Positions 17,165 to 27,249 of a DNA stretch of 64,000 nt are shown in pieces. Origin of the DNA: Chryseosolibacter sp049791675 (GTDB lineage Bacteria > Bacteroidota > Bacteroidia > Cytophagales > Cyclobacteriaceae); contig JBARAD010000354.1 in assembly GCA_049791675.1 (NCBI GenBank), positions 37,436 through 101,435 of the forward strand. The letters run 5' to 3'. How positions within the stretch are numbered: the first letter of the stretch is position 1; every line of letters starts with the position of its first letter. Below the pieces are notes generated by a model. It was not told where the DNA came from. It was given only the letters and a program-made list of their open reading frames with translations, and made no database searches. A program made the translations under genes and the position numbers.

Positions 17165-20100
17165 ATGAAAAAAAGTTTACTGAAAGACCTGCGTATCCAC
17201 CGCAGCAAGTTCAGTGTTTTGTCGCTTCAGCCTTTAGCAATGCTCCTGGCGATGTCCGTTGGTGCATCCGACCTGCAGGCAGCGAATGAAGAACGGGGAA
17301 AACATACTTCCCTGCGTTTCGAAAACACACTCATTAACCCGAAAAACAACGCGGATATCACGATCACCGGTACGATCACCTCCGCATCAGGAGAATCCAT
17401 GCCTGGCGTGAATATCCTTGAAAAGGGCACCACCAATGGTACAACCACCGATACGCAGGGACGGTACAGCCTAAGCGTATCAAACGATGATGCCGTCCTG
17501 GTCTTTTCCTTTATCGGATACATGACACAGGAAGTTGCCGTCAGCGGAAGATCGGTGATTGATATTTCCCTGGCAGAAGATGTAACGAACCTGGAAGAAG
17601 TCGTTGTGATCGGTTATGGCGAGCAGAAGAAAAGTGATCTGACAGGATCCGTTGTGCGGATCTCCATGGACGACAAAGCCACCCAGGCCAACGTGAACCT
17701 TTTCCAGGCGCTCGTAGGTTCTGCCGCTGGCGTGAACCTTGAAAGCAGGGGAGGCGCCTCCAGCGAGCCAGACTTGTCGATCAGAGGCCAAACTTCATTG
17801 TCGGCATCAGACAAGCCATTGATTGTCATCGATGGCATCATTTACAATGGCTCCATATCCAGCATCAATGTGAATGATGTCGAGTCCGTCGACATCCTGA
17901 AAGATGCAAGCGCTGCTGCAGTCTACGGGTCAAGGTCTGCGAACGGGGTGCTGCTGATCACTACCAAAAGAGGGAAGTCATCGAAGCCTGTTGTGTCCTT
18001 TGACATGTATAAGGGCTTTCAGGACATGACCAACAACCCCATGCGCGTCATGAACTCCGATGAATTTGCGATCAGGCTGCTCGACTGGGATCATCAGGAG
18101 GACGTTTACAACTGGTACAAGACCAATCCATCAAGTGCCGTGGGAAGGCCTGCCAGGCCTGACATTACAGACAGGGCAACGGTAGCTTCTTACCTGAAAA
18201 CGTACGAGGAACAGCAGAACTATCTCGCGGGAAATGAGATCGACTGGGTCGATGAGGTGCTGCAGGTTGCGCCGATGCAGAGTTACAACCTGGGACTTCA
18301 GGGAAAGTCAGATAAGGTTTCGTATTTCTTGTCCGCTTCCTACACCGATGTCGAAGGGATCCAGCTGAACGACCAGTTCAAGCGCCTTACTGTTCGCAAT
18401 AACCTGGAAAGTGAAGTGAACAAATGGCTCACGCTCGGGCTCAATGCATCTTACTCGCATACAGACAATTCAGGCATTCCTGCAAATCTGAACGCTGCCA
18501 GGCTGGCCAGCCCGCTCGTGGACAACAAGATCGGTTCGCCAAACTATGACATCTATCTCGGCGGAGAACTTTTTCAGCCTTACCCGCTCGCCAATTTATT
18601 CATAGAGGACTCGGATATCGGAAATGAATTATTCGCCGTCGGAAGGGCAAAGATCACTGTGCCTGGGGTGAAAGGTTTGAAATATGAACTGAACTATTCC
18701 CATATCTATACCACGGAGAACCAAAATACGTTTCACAACAGCAATACGCCACAAGGTGTTTCAAACCGCGGCCTGGCGAGAAAGAATCCTTCGGAGTCAC
18801 GAGACTGGATCGTCAATAACATCGTTACGTATTCAAAAGAGTTTGGTGATCATCAGTTGAATACGACATTGCTGTTCAGCCGTGAAGGAAGAACGGGAAA
18901 TTCATCAACCCTCACTTCCCAGGCAATAGACAATCAGGCGCTGGGCTATAATAATATGGGGCTCGGAACACTTGTGACCGTAGCATCCACCGCCTACGAG
19001 GAAAACAGTCTCTCGTACATGGCACGTGTAAATTACAGTTTCCTTTCAAAATATATGATCACGGCCACGGTGAGACGTGACGGTTTCTCCGGCTTTGCTC
19101 CCGGAAACAAATGGGCGACCTTCCCTTCCGCATCACTGGCATGGGTAGCTTCCGATGAATCGTTCCTTCAAAACTCCGGACTTTACCTCAAAGTGAGGAC
19201 ATCCTATGGTAAGAACGGAAACCAGGGTATCGGTCGCTATTCAAGCTTTTCCCGCATGGATACCCGCTACTATGTGTACGGCTCAACCCCGGCAATCGGC
19301 ATCTATCCCCGCACCCTGGGAAACAAGGAGCTGACATGGGAAACAACATCGTCGTACAACATCGGTGCGGATTTCGGTTTCCTGCAAAACAGGATCACCG
19401 GCTCCGTTGATGCCTATGTATCAGAGACAACCGACGTACTTGTTCAACGTCAACTTCCAAGATCTTCGGGATATGTAAACGTCTGGACAAACATCGGCGG
19501 CATCGACAACAAAGGGATCGAGCTTGAATTGAAAACCGTCAACGTCGAAGGAAAACTGAGGTGGGAAAGTGGCTTTGTGTTCGGATTGAACCGCGACAAG
19601 ATCAGCAAGCTCTACGGTAAGAACGATGACAAGGATATTGGAAATTCCTGGTTTGTCGGAGAGCCCATCAGCGCCATCTATGACTATGAAATGGCAGGCG
19701 GCGTTTGGTCGGAAGAGGAATTCTTCAGTGATAATATTCTGGCCGGATGGTATCCCGGACAGTTCAAGTATGTCGATCAGAATGGTGACGGCGCGATAGA
19801 CCCGACCTATGACAGGAAAGTGATCGGGTACAAGGCACCCAGCTACAGATTCAGTATTAACAATACGCTGTCATATCGGAATTTCACACTTTCCCTCCTG
19901 ATCAACTCGATCCAGGGCGGCAAGGACCGTTATTTAGCCAACAATGCTGAGATGATCAACCCGTTGTACTATATGCAGCACAGGATGAACAATTCAGCTA
20001 TTAATGCATACTGGAGACCGGATGCACCCACAACAAATACCACGGGAATTTATAATAACCCGTTGCGTCAAAGTGGTATTTATCAAAGCAGAAGCTTTGT

Positions 20101-20338
20101 GAGGTTGCAGGATATTTCTCTTGCATACCAACTCGGGCAGAATTTACTGGATAAACTCAAATTACAATCATGTCAGGTTTACGTTTCCAGCAAGAATCCA
20201 TACGTCTGGACAAAATGGCAAGGATGGGATCCGGAGACTGGTGGCAGAGTGACGCCGGAAGGAGGCGTGCTTGACGCTAATGTGAATGATGTTCCTCTGA
20301 TGAGAAATATCATTATGGGCCTGAGGGTTAGTTTTTAA
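17165..20338 (+). CDS. SusC/RagA-family TonB-dependent receptor
   Basis: A complete 1057-residue SusC. After a long N-terminal export signal (about 1-40) comes the carboxypeptidase-regulatory-like domain (about 64-140: TITGTITSASGESMPGVNIL, EKGTTNGTTTDTQGRYSLSV), the TonB-box-like linker EEVVVIGYGEQKKSDLTGSV (about 145-164), the plug with SVDILKDASAAAVYGSRSANGVLLITTKRG, and the outer-membrane barrel ending in LRVSF. It lacks an STN domain, so it is a transporter without the anti-sigma signalling extension. SusD follows 9 bases after the stop. The gene after that is a ceramidase-fold protein, a pairing that recurs at 34582-42412. Confidence 0.96.
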   Translation: MKKSLLKDLRIHRSKFSVLSLQPLAMLLAMSVGASDLQAANEERGKHTSLRFENTLINPKNNADITITGTITSASGESMPGVNILEKGTTNGTTTDTQGRYSLSVSNDDAVLVFSFIGYMTQEVAVSGRSVIDISLAEDVTNLEEVVVIGYGEQKKSDLTGSVVRISMDDKATQANVNLFQALVGSAAGVNLESRGGASSEPDLSIRGQTSLSASDKPLIVIDGIIYNGSISSINVNDVESVDILKDASAAAVYGSRSANGVLLITTKRGKSSKPVVSFDMYKGFQDMTNNPMRVMNSDEFAIRLLDWDHQEDVYNWYKTNPSSAVGRPARPDITDRATVASYLKTYEEQQNYLAGNEIDWVDEVLQVAPMQSYNLGLQGKSDKVSYFLSASYTDVEGIQLNDQFKRLTVRNNLESEVNKWLTLGLNASYSHTDNSGIPANLNAARLASPLVDNKIGSPNYDIYLGGELFQPYPLANLFIEDSDIGNELFAVGRAKITVPGVKGLKYELNYSHIYTTENQNTFHNSNTPQGVSNRGLARKNPSESRDWIVNNIVTYSKEFGDHQLNTTLLFSREGRTGNSSTLTSQAIDNQALGYNNMGLGTLVTVASTAYEENSLSYMARVNYSFLSKYMITATVRRDGFSGFAPGNKWATFPSASLAWVASDESFLQNSGLYLKVRTSYGKNGNQGIGRYSSFSRMDTRYYVYGSTPAIGIYPRTLGNKELTWETTSSYNIGADFGFLQNRITGSVDAYVSETTDVLVQRQLPRSSGYVNVWTNIGGIDNKGIELELKTVNVEGKLRWESGFVFGLNRDKISKLYGKNDDKDIGNSWFVGEPISAIYDYEMAGGVWSEEEFFSDNILAGWYPGQFKYVDQNGDGAIDPTYDRKVIGYKAPSYRFSINNTLSYRNFTLSLLINSIQGGKDRYLANNAEMINPLYYMQHRMNNSAINAYWRPDAPTTNTTGIYNNPLRQSGIYQSRSFVRLQDISLAYQLGQNLLDKLKLQSCQVYVSSKNPYVWTKWQGWDPETGGRVTPEGGVLDANVNDVPLMRNIIMGLRVSF

Positions 20339-20347
20339 TTTGTTGAT

Positions 20348-22084
20348 ATGAATTACGAAGCAATGGAAAAAAATATATATACACTGCGCAAACGGTATTT
20401 TACCGTTTCAGTTATTCTGCTCTTTATTTTCTCCGCATGCAATGACAGCATTCTGGAGGAGAAGCCGATGGATTTCTTATCACCTGACAACGCCTATCTT
20501 TCGGAAGCGGGCGCTCAGCAGGGGATCACTGCACTTCATGACCGGGTTCGTTCCGCATACTATAGTTTCGGCGAGTTTGGTGTCATGAACTGGGCAACGC
20601 ACGGATCTGATCTCGGTTATAATGGCGAAGTGCCTACCGCGGGAAGCGGGTATCTGAATTCGTATGATGACATGACTCCGGTCTGGAGGAACGTGGTGGA
20701 TACCTGGAATGCAGGCTATCAGATTATTCAATGGGCAAACGTGCTGATTGATAAGGTTGAGCAGGGTGATCCATCCAAGTTCCAGAACGGCGAGGAGGGT
20801 AAGAACCTGTACATCGCAGAAGCGAAATTCTTCCGGGCGTTTGCCTACCGCTATCTTGTTTCCACGTATGGAGACATCCCACTCGTGACAGAACCCATCA
20901 CGTCAGCAAAGGCGGATTTTGTCCGGAATCCCATCGCAGAGGTTCATGCCCTCATGGTAGAGGACCTGCAGTTTGCAGCGACGTGGTTACCGGATCCGGG
21001 TCTTGAATCAGCTCCCGGCCGGATCACGAAAGGTCCCGCATGGCATTACCTCGCCGAAACATATCTTGAACAGGGCAAAGCCGACCTCGCAGCTGAGGCA
21101 GCAACGCATGTCGTGAATGATTACAAATACGCGCTGATGACGAGTCGCTTCGGCACCCGTCTCGCCAAGGACATTTTTGGATCAGGCGATGTATTTTATG
21201 ACCTGTTTGGATTCCAGAACCACAATCTCGCCACCAACACGGAGGCAATGTGGGTGGTCCAGGCTGAACCCAACCTTGACAACGGCGGCGGGCAGATCGC
21301 CAGCGCGTACATCTTCGGCCCGCGTTACTTCGATATCGGTCTTACTCCTGATGGCCACAAAGCCATACTGGGTACGTTGTACAACGGGGTGCATACAGGA
21401 TACTATGATACGCTCAGCCGCCCTACGGCAAATTGCAGGGGAACCAGCCACGTTTACTACGGCATCTGGGCAAGTGATTGGAACAATGACATCCGCAATG
21501 CGAAACATAATATCAAGCGCGATTTCTACTATGACAATCCGGCTTCGGCTTATCATAAGCAAAAGATCGATTTCAGTCTTTACAATCCACCGCGCGCGAA
21601 TCCTTTGCTGGACAGCACCAAGATCCTCTTTCCGGTGCATATGAAATTCCACGATCCTCTGAATTATTTCCTGCAACCTAACCGGGCTGGCGGAGGAATT
21701 ACGCATAAGGACTGGTATGGCCTTCGCTTTGCCGAAACGTTGCTGTTGCGCGCGGAAGCCTATCTCGCAATGGGGAAGGCTGATCTCGCTGCCGCAGATA
21801 TCAACGCGATCAGAAACCGCGCCAGCGCCACGCCCGTGGATGTCGCCGACGTAGATATTGATTACATCCTGGATGAACGCGCGCGGGAATTGTATGGTGA
21901 AGAGTGGAGACTCATCATCTTGCGCAGAACGGGCAAGCTGATCGAAAGGGTGCAGAAGTACAATGATAATCCCATGTGTCCTGGAGCGTTTATCAAACCG
22001 CATAACGTACGGTGGCCGATCCCGCAGACACAGATTGATCTGAATGTGGGCGCCCCCATGGCGCAGAATACGGGGTATAATTAA
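20348..22084 (+). CDS. SusD/RagB-family surface lipoprotein
   Basis: A 578-residue SusD-type protein, longer than the other three in the window. The lipobox is IFSAC with Cys31 (numbering from the first ATG; Met6 is an alternative start), followed by acidic residues (CNDSILEEKP) that fit surface export. The SusD core has IAEAKFFRAFAYRYLVSTYGDIPLV (about 154-178) and the C-terminal LRFAETLLLRAEAYLAMGK and DERARELYGEEWRLIILRR motifs. It would bind the ligand of the upstream SusC, 9 bases away. A strong inverted repeat follows the stop. Confidence 0.95.
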   Translation: MNYEAMEKNIYTLRKRYFTVSVILLFIFSACNDSILEEKPMDFLSPDNAYLSEAGAQQGITALHDRVRSAYYSFGEFGVMNWATHGSDLGYNGEVPTAGSGYLNSYDDMTPVWRNVVDTWNAGYQIIQWANVLIDKVEQGDPSKFQNGEEGKNLYIAEAKFFRAFAYRYLVSTYGDIPLVTEPITSAKADFVRNPIAEVHALMVEDLQFAATWLPDPGLESAPGRITKGPAWHYLAETYLEQGKADLAAEAATHVVNDYKYALMTSRFGTRLAKDIFGSGDVFYDLFGFQNHNLATNTEAMWVVQAEPNLDNGGGQIASAYIFGPRYFDIGLTPDGHKAILGTLYNGVHTGYYDTLSRPTANCRGTSHVYYGIWASDWNNDIRNAKHNIKRDFYYDNPASAYHKQKIDFSLYNPPRANPLLDSTKILFPVHMKFHDPLNYFLQPNRAGGGITHKDWYGLRFAETLLLRAEAYLAMGKADLAAADINAIRNRASATPVDVADVDIDYILDERARELYGEEWRLIILRRTGKLIERVQKYNDNPMCPGAFIKPHNVRWPIPQTQIDLNVGAPMAQNTGYN

Positions 22085-22101
22085 ACAAAAGTGTATCTCA
22101 T

Positions 22102-22160
22102 GCAGGGGCCCTGAAACTGTTGCCATCCATGATGGCAGCAGCGTGTTCAAGGGCCCCTGC
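22102..22160. terminator. Large hairpin after the second SusC/SusD pair
   Basis: Outer arms gcaggggccc (22102-22111) and gggcccctgc (22151-22160) pair perfectly over 10 bp; inner arms tgccatc (22121-22127) and gatggca (22131-22137) add a 7-bp tip with a 3-nt loop. Only a short T run follows (tatttgataa). It may attenuate transcription between the abundant SusCD messenger and the enzyme genes behind it, or stabilise the SusCD 3' end. Confidence 0.6.
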
Positions 22161-22225
22161 TATTTGATAATCCACCTGAGATCGAAAAAGGTGTGTCTGC
22201 ATTACATTCAGGAAAAACTACACAC

Positions 22226-23638
22226 ATGAAAAAAAATTGTCTTCGCCGTCTGAAGCTATGCATTGCGCTCGCACTGGTTGTGGGCGCGCTGACACCTGGA
22301 TTCGGAAACGATATTCAAGTAAAAAACGACTCCGGCCTGCGGGTGGCAACCTTTGATATCGATGCCACGCCGCCCATAGGTTCTCACATGGGGTATCAGC
22401 CCGTTTCCAACGTATGGGATATGGGCTTGCGCGCGCGCGGGATCGTGCTGCTCGGCGCCGGCAAACCGATCGTCCTGTGTGCGCTCGACTGGCTGTGCAT
22501 TTCAAATGAGAGTCACGATGCATTCAAAGTTGCCCTGGCAGAGGCCGCAGGAACATCCGTTGAACGCGTTTCCGTCCATACCCTCCACCAGCACGATGCG
22601 CCCCGGAGCGACTTCAACACGGAGCGCATCCTTAATAACGCGGGCCTTGAACCGGTCAATTTTGATGGAGCCTTTACGCGCGAAGTGATCCGTCAGCTGG
22701 CCACAGCGGTTCATGCTGCAACGGCCGACGCCCAATCGATTACGCATATCGGGCTTGGTGAAGCCGAAGTCTTCAAGGTTGCTTCCAACAGGCGCATACT
22801 GGGTGCGGATGGCCGCGTTCGCGCCGGACGCATGTCTTCCGCGAAAGACCCGGCGATCCGGGCGGAACCTGAAGGCCTTATCGACCCGATGGTGTCTTTG
22901 ATCAGTTTCTGGAACAATGAGAAGCCCGTTGCCGTGCTCAGCTATTATGCCACCCATCCGCAGAGCTACTATATGACCGGGATTCCCAACCCTGATTTCC
23001 CGGGAATCGCCCGCTTCCAGCGCCAGCTCGCAGTGCCCGAGGCGCTTCATGTGCACTTCACTGGCGCCGCCGGAAATATTGCCGCCGGAAAATACAACGA
23101 CGGCTCGAAAGAGAACCGGGGCATCCTGGCCGAACGCCTCGCCGACGGAATGAAAAGAGCCTGGGAGTCAACAAAACGCGAACCGCTGAACGCCAAAGAG
23201 GTCAGCTGGCAAGTGGAATCCGTGACCCTTCCCACGATCAAGGACCTTCAACCATTGCTGAAAGACCTGGACGCCAAAAAGAAAGACACTACTTTCCTGT
23301 TAGCCAAACCGTGGCACAAGAATGCGACGCAGCTGGCCTGGCTGGAGCGTACACGGCAGGGGAAGAAACTCGAAGTTTCCTGCCTGTCGGTCGGCAACGC
23401 CCGGATCCTGCATCTGCCGGGAGAGCTGTTCGTTGAATATCAGCTCGCCGCCAAAGCAATGCTGCCCGGAAGTTTTGTGACCCTGGCAGCGTATACCGAT
23501 TGCGGACCCGGCTACATCGGCACGGCCATCGCCTACGACCAGGGAGGCTATGAGATCACGGTTTCAAATGTGGGCCCTGATTCAGAACGCATCCTGATGC
23601 AAGCAATCCGAAAACTATTACAGGTTCAAGAGAAATAG
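22226..23638 (+). CDS. Neutral/alkaline-ceramidase-fold secreted protein 1
   Basis: A 470-residue protein from the ATG at 22226, which gives a clean signal peptide (MKKNCLRRLKLCIALALVV, cleavage near residue 28). It belongs to the neutral/alkaline non-lysosomal ceramidase N-terminal domain family: VATFDIDATPPIGSHMGY, a zinc-type HTLHQHDAP, and YYATHPQSYYMTG. Neutral ceramidases cleave N-acyl-sphingosine with a Ser in a GDVSPN block; here the aligned block reads AAGNIAAG, with no Ser. It also lacks the C-terminal domain of true ceramidases. It should therefore be regarded as a fold relative with unknown substrate. It follows SusC/SusD after a hairpin and precedes a Kelch protein, so a role in processing the imported ligand is likely. 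Confidence 0.82.
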   Translation: MKKNCLRRLKLCIALALVVGALTPGFGNDIQVKNDSGLRVATFDIDATPPIGSHMGYQPVSNVWDMGLRARGIVLLGAGKPIVLCALDWLCISNESHDAFKVALAEAAGTSVERVSVHTLHQHDAPRSDFNTERILNNAGLEPVNFDGAFTREVIRQLATAVHAATADAQSITHIGLGEAEVFKVASNRRILGADGRVRAGRMSSAKDPAIRAEPEGLIDPMVSLISFWNNEKPVAVLSYYATHPQSYYMTGIPNPDFPGIARFQRQLAVPEALHVHFTGAAGNIAAGKYNDGSKENRGILAERLADGMKRAWESTKREPLNAKEVSWQVESVTLPTIKDLQPLLKDLDAKKKDTTFLLAKPWHKNATQLAWLERTRQGKKLEVSCLSVGNARILHLPGELFVEYQLAAKAMLPGSFVTLAAYTDCGPGYIGTAIAYDQGGYEITVSNVGPDSERILMQAIRKLLQVQEK

Positions 23639-23675
23639 CGATCCCGAATTCTGGTCGCGTAAAGATCTTTGTGCA

Positions 23676-24671
23676 ATGAAAAATTATTTTCCCGTTCTCT
23701 TCTTTCTTTCATTTTTTTACTGTCCTTCCTTCGCGCAAAGTGAAAACCCGCGTTGGATTCAGGAGACGGATAGCGCTGCGTGGCAACCGCGCGATTCCCA
23801 GGGAGAAGTGGTGTATCAGGATCAGCTCTGGATCCTCGGAGGCTGGTTTAACTCTTACGACGCACCGCCACGCGATGTCTGGAGTTCCAGGGATGGAAAA
23901 GCGTGGAAGCTGGTTACGGGATCAGCGCCGTGGATCCACAGCGATCTTTCCATGTCATTCGTTTTTCGCAACAAAATGTGGATGATGGGAGGGTGGTATA
24001 ATGGACGCCTCGCCGGACATTCCGCCAGCAACCAGGTTTGGTCTTCGCGGAATGGGCTGAAATGGAAACGCCAGGTGAAGGAAGCTCCCTGGACAGCCCG
24101 GATCGCTGCTGCCGTTGTCGAGTTCAAAGGTAAAATATGGATGCTGGGCGGAATCGAAAATTACTACTTCGGCGATAGCAGTAGTCTCAGGAACGATGTC
24201 TGGTATTCTTCGAACGGAAAAAACTGGAAACGTGCAACGGACGACGCTGGCTGGTCACCGCGGGCATACCATCAGGCGGCTGTGCTGAATGGAAAAATGT
24301 ATGTCTTCGGGGGCGGCAATTATGTTCCGGAATACCACGCGACAAATGACGTATGGAGTACGGAGGATGGCGTCCATTGGACAAAGGTTGGTCACGCCCC
24401 GTGGCATGAACGACTATGGTTCGCTTCCGTCGTTTACCGCGACTGCATCTGGGTGATGGGTGGGTGGTCAAACAATCCTTATAAAAACTGGCCGGACGTA
24501 TGGTACTCCCGTGATGGCAAAGAATGGAAAGAATATAAAGGCAATGTTGCCTGGAAAGAACGTCATGAGCTTTCTGCATTTGTTTTCAAGGACAAGATAT
24601 GGATCGCCGGAGGCATGGTTCCGCCACTGACCAATGATGTCTGGTCATTGGAACTCCCAAAAGACTGGTAA
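23676..24671 (+). CDS. Secreted Kelch-type beta-propeller protein
   Basis: A 331-residue protein with a signal peptide (MKNYFPVLFFLSFFYCPSFAQ). It consists of about five or six Kelch-like blades with a repeated pattern: VWSSRDGKAWKLVT, then APW, then an F/V-x-x-KxWMMGGW hairpin, for example at residues about 70-110, 115-155, 168-210, 222-260 and 266-315. Such propellers bind ligands or proteins; no galactose-oxidase copper site or other catalytic motif is visible. It lies 37 bases after the ceramidase-fold gene and is likely in the same transcript. Role not determined. Confidence 0.85.
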   Translation: MKNYFPVLFFLSFFYCPSFAQSENPRWIQETDSAAWQPRDSQGEVVYQDQLWILGGWFNSYDAPPRDVWSSRDGKAWKLVTGSAPWIHSDLSMSFVFRNKMWMMGGWYNGRLAGHSASNQVWSSRNGLKWKRQVKEAPWTARIAAAVVEFKGKIWMLGGIENYYFGDSSSLRNDVWYSSNGKNWKRATDDAGWSPRAYHQAAVLNGKMYVFGGGNYVPEYHATNDVWSTEDGVHWTKVGHAPWHERLWFASVVYRDCIWVMGGWSNNPYKNWPDVWYSRDGKEWKEYKGNVAWKERHELSAFVFKDKIWIAGGMVPPLTNDVWSLELPKDW

Positions 24672-24846
24672 ACAACATTTGATTTCATCGGCATCTGTTC
24701 AGGTTCTTCTTGTGAACTTTCCCGATAGTCCTATGGATGCCCGGTGCCGGGTATTGATCATTTCCTTTTTGATGACCGGTAAATGAATTCCTGAACGGCT
24801 GTGTAACTTGAAACATGCGTCGACTATTTCTCAAATAAAAGCTGTC

Positions 24847-27183
24847 ATGACCAGGTTAAAGAAATCCATTATCATAATCCCTTGTTTGCTGATACTCTGG
24901 CAAACCGATTGTTTCGCGCAAGCCAACGAGCAAAAAAGAAAGGCTTACCTTGAAGAGATCATGCGACTCCAGGAACATCCTGCATCGATTGATTCCTTTG
25001 TAAGCCACCATGACAAAACATGGGTGGACTGGGTGAAAAGGACGGGGGAACTACCACCTGATTTTGACGCCTTACCCTCCATACCGTTTTTGCCTGATCC
25101 CCTGGTGATAGACGAAGGAGGAAGGAACATTCCCGTTAAGAATCTCGCGCAATGGAAACAACAACGGGAATATTTCAAGGAACAGGTAAGGCATATATTC
25201 GCCGGCACGTTTCCGGAGCCTCCGAAAAATCTCGTTTCAAAGATTCTTGGTGAAAAAGTTGAAGATGGCGTAAAGATTCAGATGATTGAATTGAGGTTCG
25301 GAAAAGATCACCAGGCTAAACTCACCGTCGAACTATTCACCCCTCCCGGAGATGGACCTTTTCCCGTGTTCATGACCCAGTGGTACCATCGAGGCTGGGC
25401 ACAGATTGCTGTCAGAAGAGGTTACATGGGGCTTGTCTACGCCGCCGCTGATGGTGACGACGATACCTTCGACTATCTGGCCCTCTATCCCGAGTACGAC
25501 TGGACGACGCTGATGACACGCGCGTGGGGAGCACACAGGGCCGTTGATTTCCTTTATACATTGGATAATGCCGACAAAACAAAAATTGCCATCGCCGGGC
25601 ATTCGCGGAATGCAAAACAGTCCTTGCTCGCTGCGGCCTTCGATGAACGGATCACTGCAGTCATCAGCAGCAGCGGAGGAACAGGAGGGGAGTTTCCGTA
25701 TCGCTACACAGATGAACGCCATTCCAATGAATCAATCGAATACCTGTATGCAAGGAGAACGCACTGGGCGCATCCGCGGATCCGTTTCTATGTCGGACGA
25801 GAACATAAGATGCCCATTGATCAGACTTCGCTTATGGCGTTAATCGCCCCCAACGCCCTGCTCCTGAGTTCTTCTGTCAGAGAGGGAGGTGGCGGCGACC
25901 CGTGGTCCATTGAACAAGGCTATCACTCGCTGTCCTCCGTCTACAAATTCCTGAATGCACCCGGAAAACTGGGTATTCGTCTTCGCGATGGAGAACATGC
26001 TGTGGAAGCACGGGACCTTGAATCATACATGGATTGGCTGGACATTCAATTCAACCGGAAAAACTACCCCTGGCAAAACAAGGTTTTCTACGATTATTCT
26101 TTTGATAAATGGAAGCAGCTGAGCAGTGAAAAAATAGACCTGAAAAGCTTCCGTGATATCTCCGCTTCCGCAAGTATCCTTACGGCAGACAAAGGACAAA
26201 CACTGAAAACGGAAAAAGACTGGCTGCAAAAAAAGACTGCGATCGCGAAACAGATCCACTGGATACTGGGCGATGAACCTGGTGGTGTAAGGGCGAGTGG
26301 AATAAAAACACTGACACCGAAGGAAGACTACATCGAGAGCTTCCTGAGCCGGCCCCGCGTGAAGAATGGAAGGAAGATCAACATTGCGCCCTACAATGCT
26401 ATGGGCGACTATATGCACGGTTCCTTATACTATCCGACAAATTCCGACGGTAAAATGACTACAGCTCAGCATGGCAAGCTGCCTGTGGTTATTTTCCTTC
26501 ATAAATTTTCGAATACCGGTTTTGATTCTCAATCGGCCAGGTTGTTTGAGAGCATCCTGTCAAAAGGAATTGCAGTACTCGCCTTTGACCTCATCGGATA
26601 TGGAACAAGGATCGAAGAAGGGACTTTATTCTACGAACGTTACCCCCATTGGTCAAAGCTCGGCAAGATGGTTGCCGATACGCGCGCGGCGATTGATGCC
26701 CTGGAGACAATTGAATTTGTAGACAGGAAGAAGATATTCGTCGCCGGATACTCACTCGGTGGCACGGTGGGCCTGTTCACTGCGGCGCTCGACGACAGAA
26801 TCGCCGGCACAGCGGTCTCCAGCGCGTTTACACCATGGCGGGATCCCGGGAACAAAGACATCGAAGGCCTGAAAGCATATTCCCATTTGTACGGACTGCT
26901 TCCACGACTTGGATTTTTCGCAGGAGCTGAAAACAAAGTACCGGTTGACTTTGCCGAAATAATTGCCTCCATTGCGCCACGCCCCTTGCTTGTCATTGCG
27001 CCGGAACTGGACAGACATGCGAATGTGCAGAAAGTAAAAGACGCGATTGGCGAGGCCAAATCTGTCTACAGTTTATTGGGCGCCGGAAAGAATGTTGAAT
27101 ATTTAACTCCGCGGGAATTTAATCAGCTCACCACTTCGCAGGAAACAGACCTGGTGAACTGGCTCGCGAAGGTGGCCAGATGA
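24847..27183 (+). CDS. Secreted double alpha/beta-hydrolase (glucuronoyl-esterase-like plus dienelactone-hydrolase-like)
   Basis: A 778-residue protein from the ATG at 24847 (an upstream TTG at 24808 is less likely because the signal peptide MTRLKKSIIIIPCLLILWQ starts here). Two hydrolase domains are fused. The first (about 90-410) has the nucleophile elbow GHSRNAK with Ser253, which is the GxSRxxK form of CE15 glucuronoyl esterases, followed by THWAHPRIRF and a His in DGEHAVEARD. The second (about 450-775) has GYSLGG with Ser636 and IAPRPLLVIAPELDRHAN. Glucuronoyl esterases split ester bonds between uronic acids and lignin alcohols; whether this domain does so is inference. It should be periplasmic or secreted. 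Confidence 0.83.
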   Translation: MTRLKKSIIIIPCLLILWQTDCFAQANEQKRKAYLEEIMRLQEHPASIDSFVSHHDKTWVDWVKRTGELPPDFDALPSIPFLPDPLVIDEGGRNIPVKNLAQWKQQREYFKEQVRHIFAGTFPEPPKNLVSKILGEKVEDGVKIQMIELRFGKDHQAKLTVELFTPPGDGPFPVFMTQWYHRGWAQIAVRRGYMGLVYAAADGDDDTFDYLALYPEYDWTTLMTRAWGAHRAVDFLYTLDNADKTKIAIAGHSRNAKQSLLAAAFDERITAVISSSGGTGGEFPYRYTDERHSNESIEYLYARRTHWAHPRIRFYVGREHKMPIDQTSLMALIAPNALLLSSSVREGGGGDPWSIEQGYHSLSSVYKFLNAPGKLGIRLRDGEHAVEARDLESYMDWLDIQFNRKNYPWQNKVFYDYSFDKWKQLSSEKIDLKSFRDISASASILTADKGQTLKTEKDWLQKKTAIAKQIHWILGDEPGGVRASGIKTLTPKEDYIESFLSRPRVKNGRKINIAPYNAMGDYMHGSLYYPTNSDGKMTTAQHGKLPVVIFLHKFSNTGFDSQSARLFESILSKGIAVLAFDLIGYGTRIEEGTLFYERYPHWSKLGKMVADTRAAIDALETIEFVDRKKIFVAGYSLGGTVGLFTAALDDRIAGTAVSSAFTPWRDPGNKDIEGLKAYSHLYGLLPRLGFFAGAENKVPVDFAEIIASIAPRPLLVIAPELDRHANVQKVKDAIGEAKSVYSLLGAGKNVEYLTPREFNQLTTSQETDLVNWLAKVAR

Positions 27184-27249
27184 CGACAATGTGATGATGA
27201 ACATACCGCCCGGCGCTTCTGCATGAGAATTGACTTTATAACTTTATAC

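Noticed and set aside
21182..22150. 322-residue minus-strand open frame across SusD
   Set aside because: Complete overlap with a well-supported SusD gene and no protein-like motifs.
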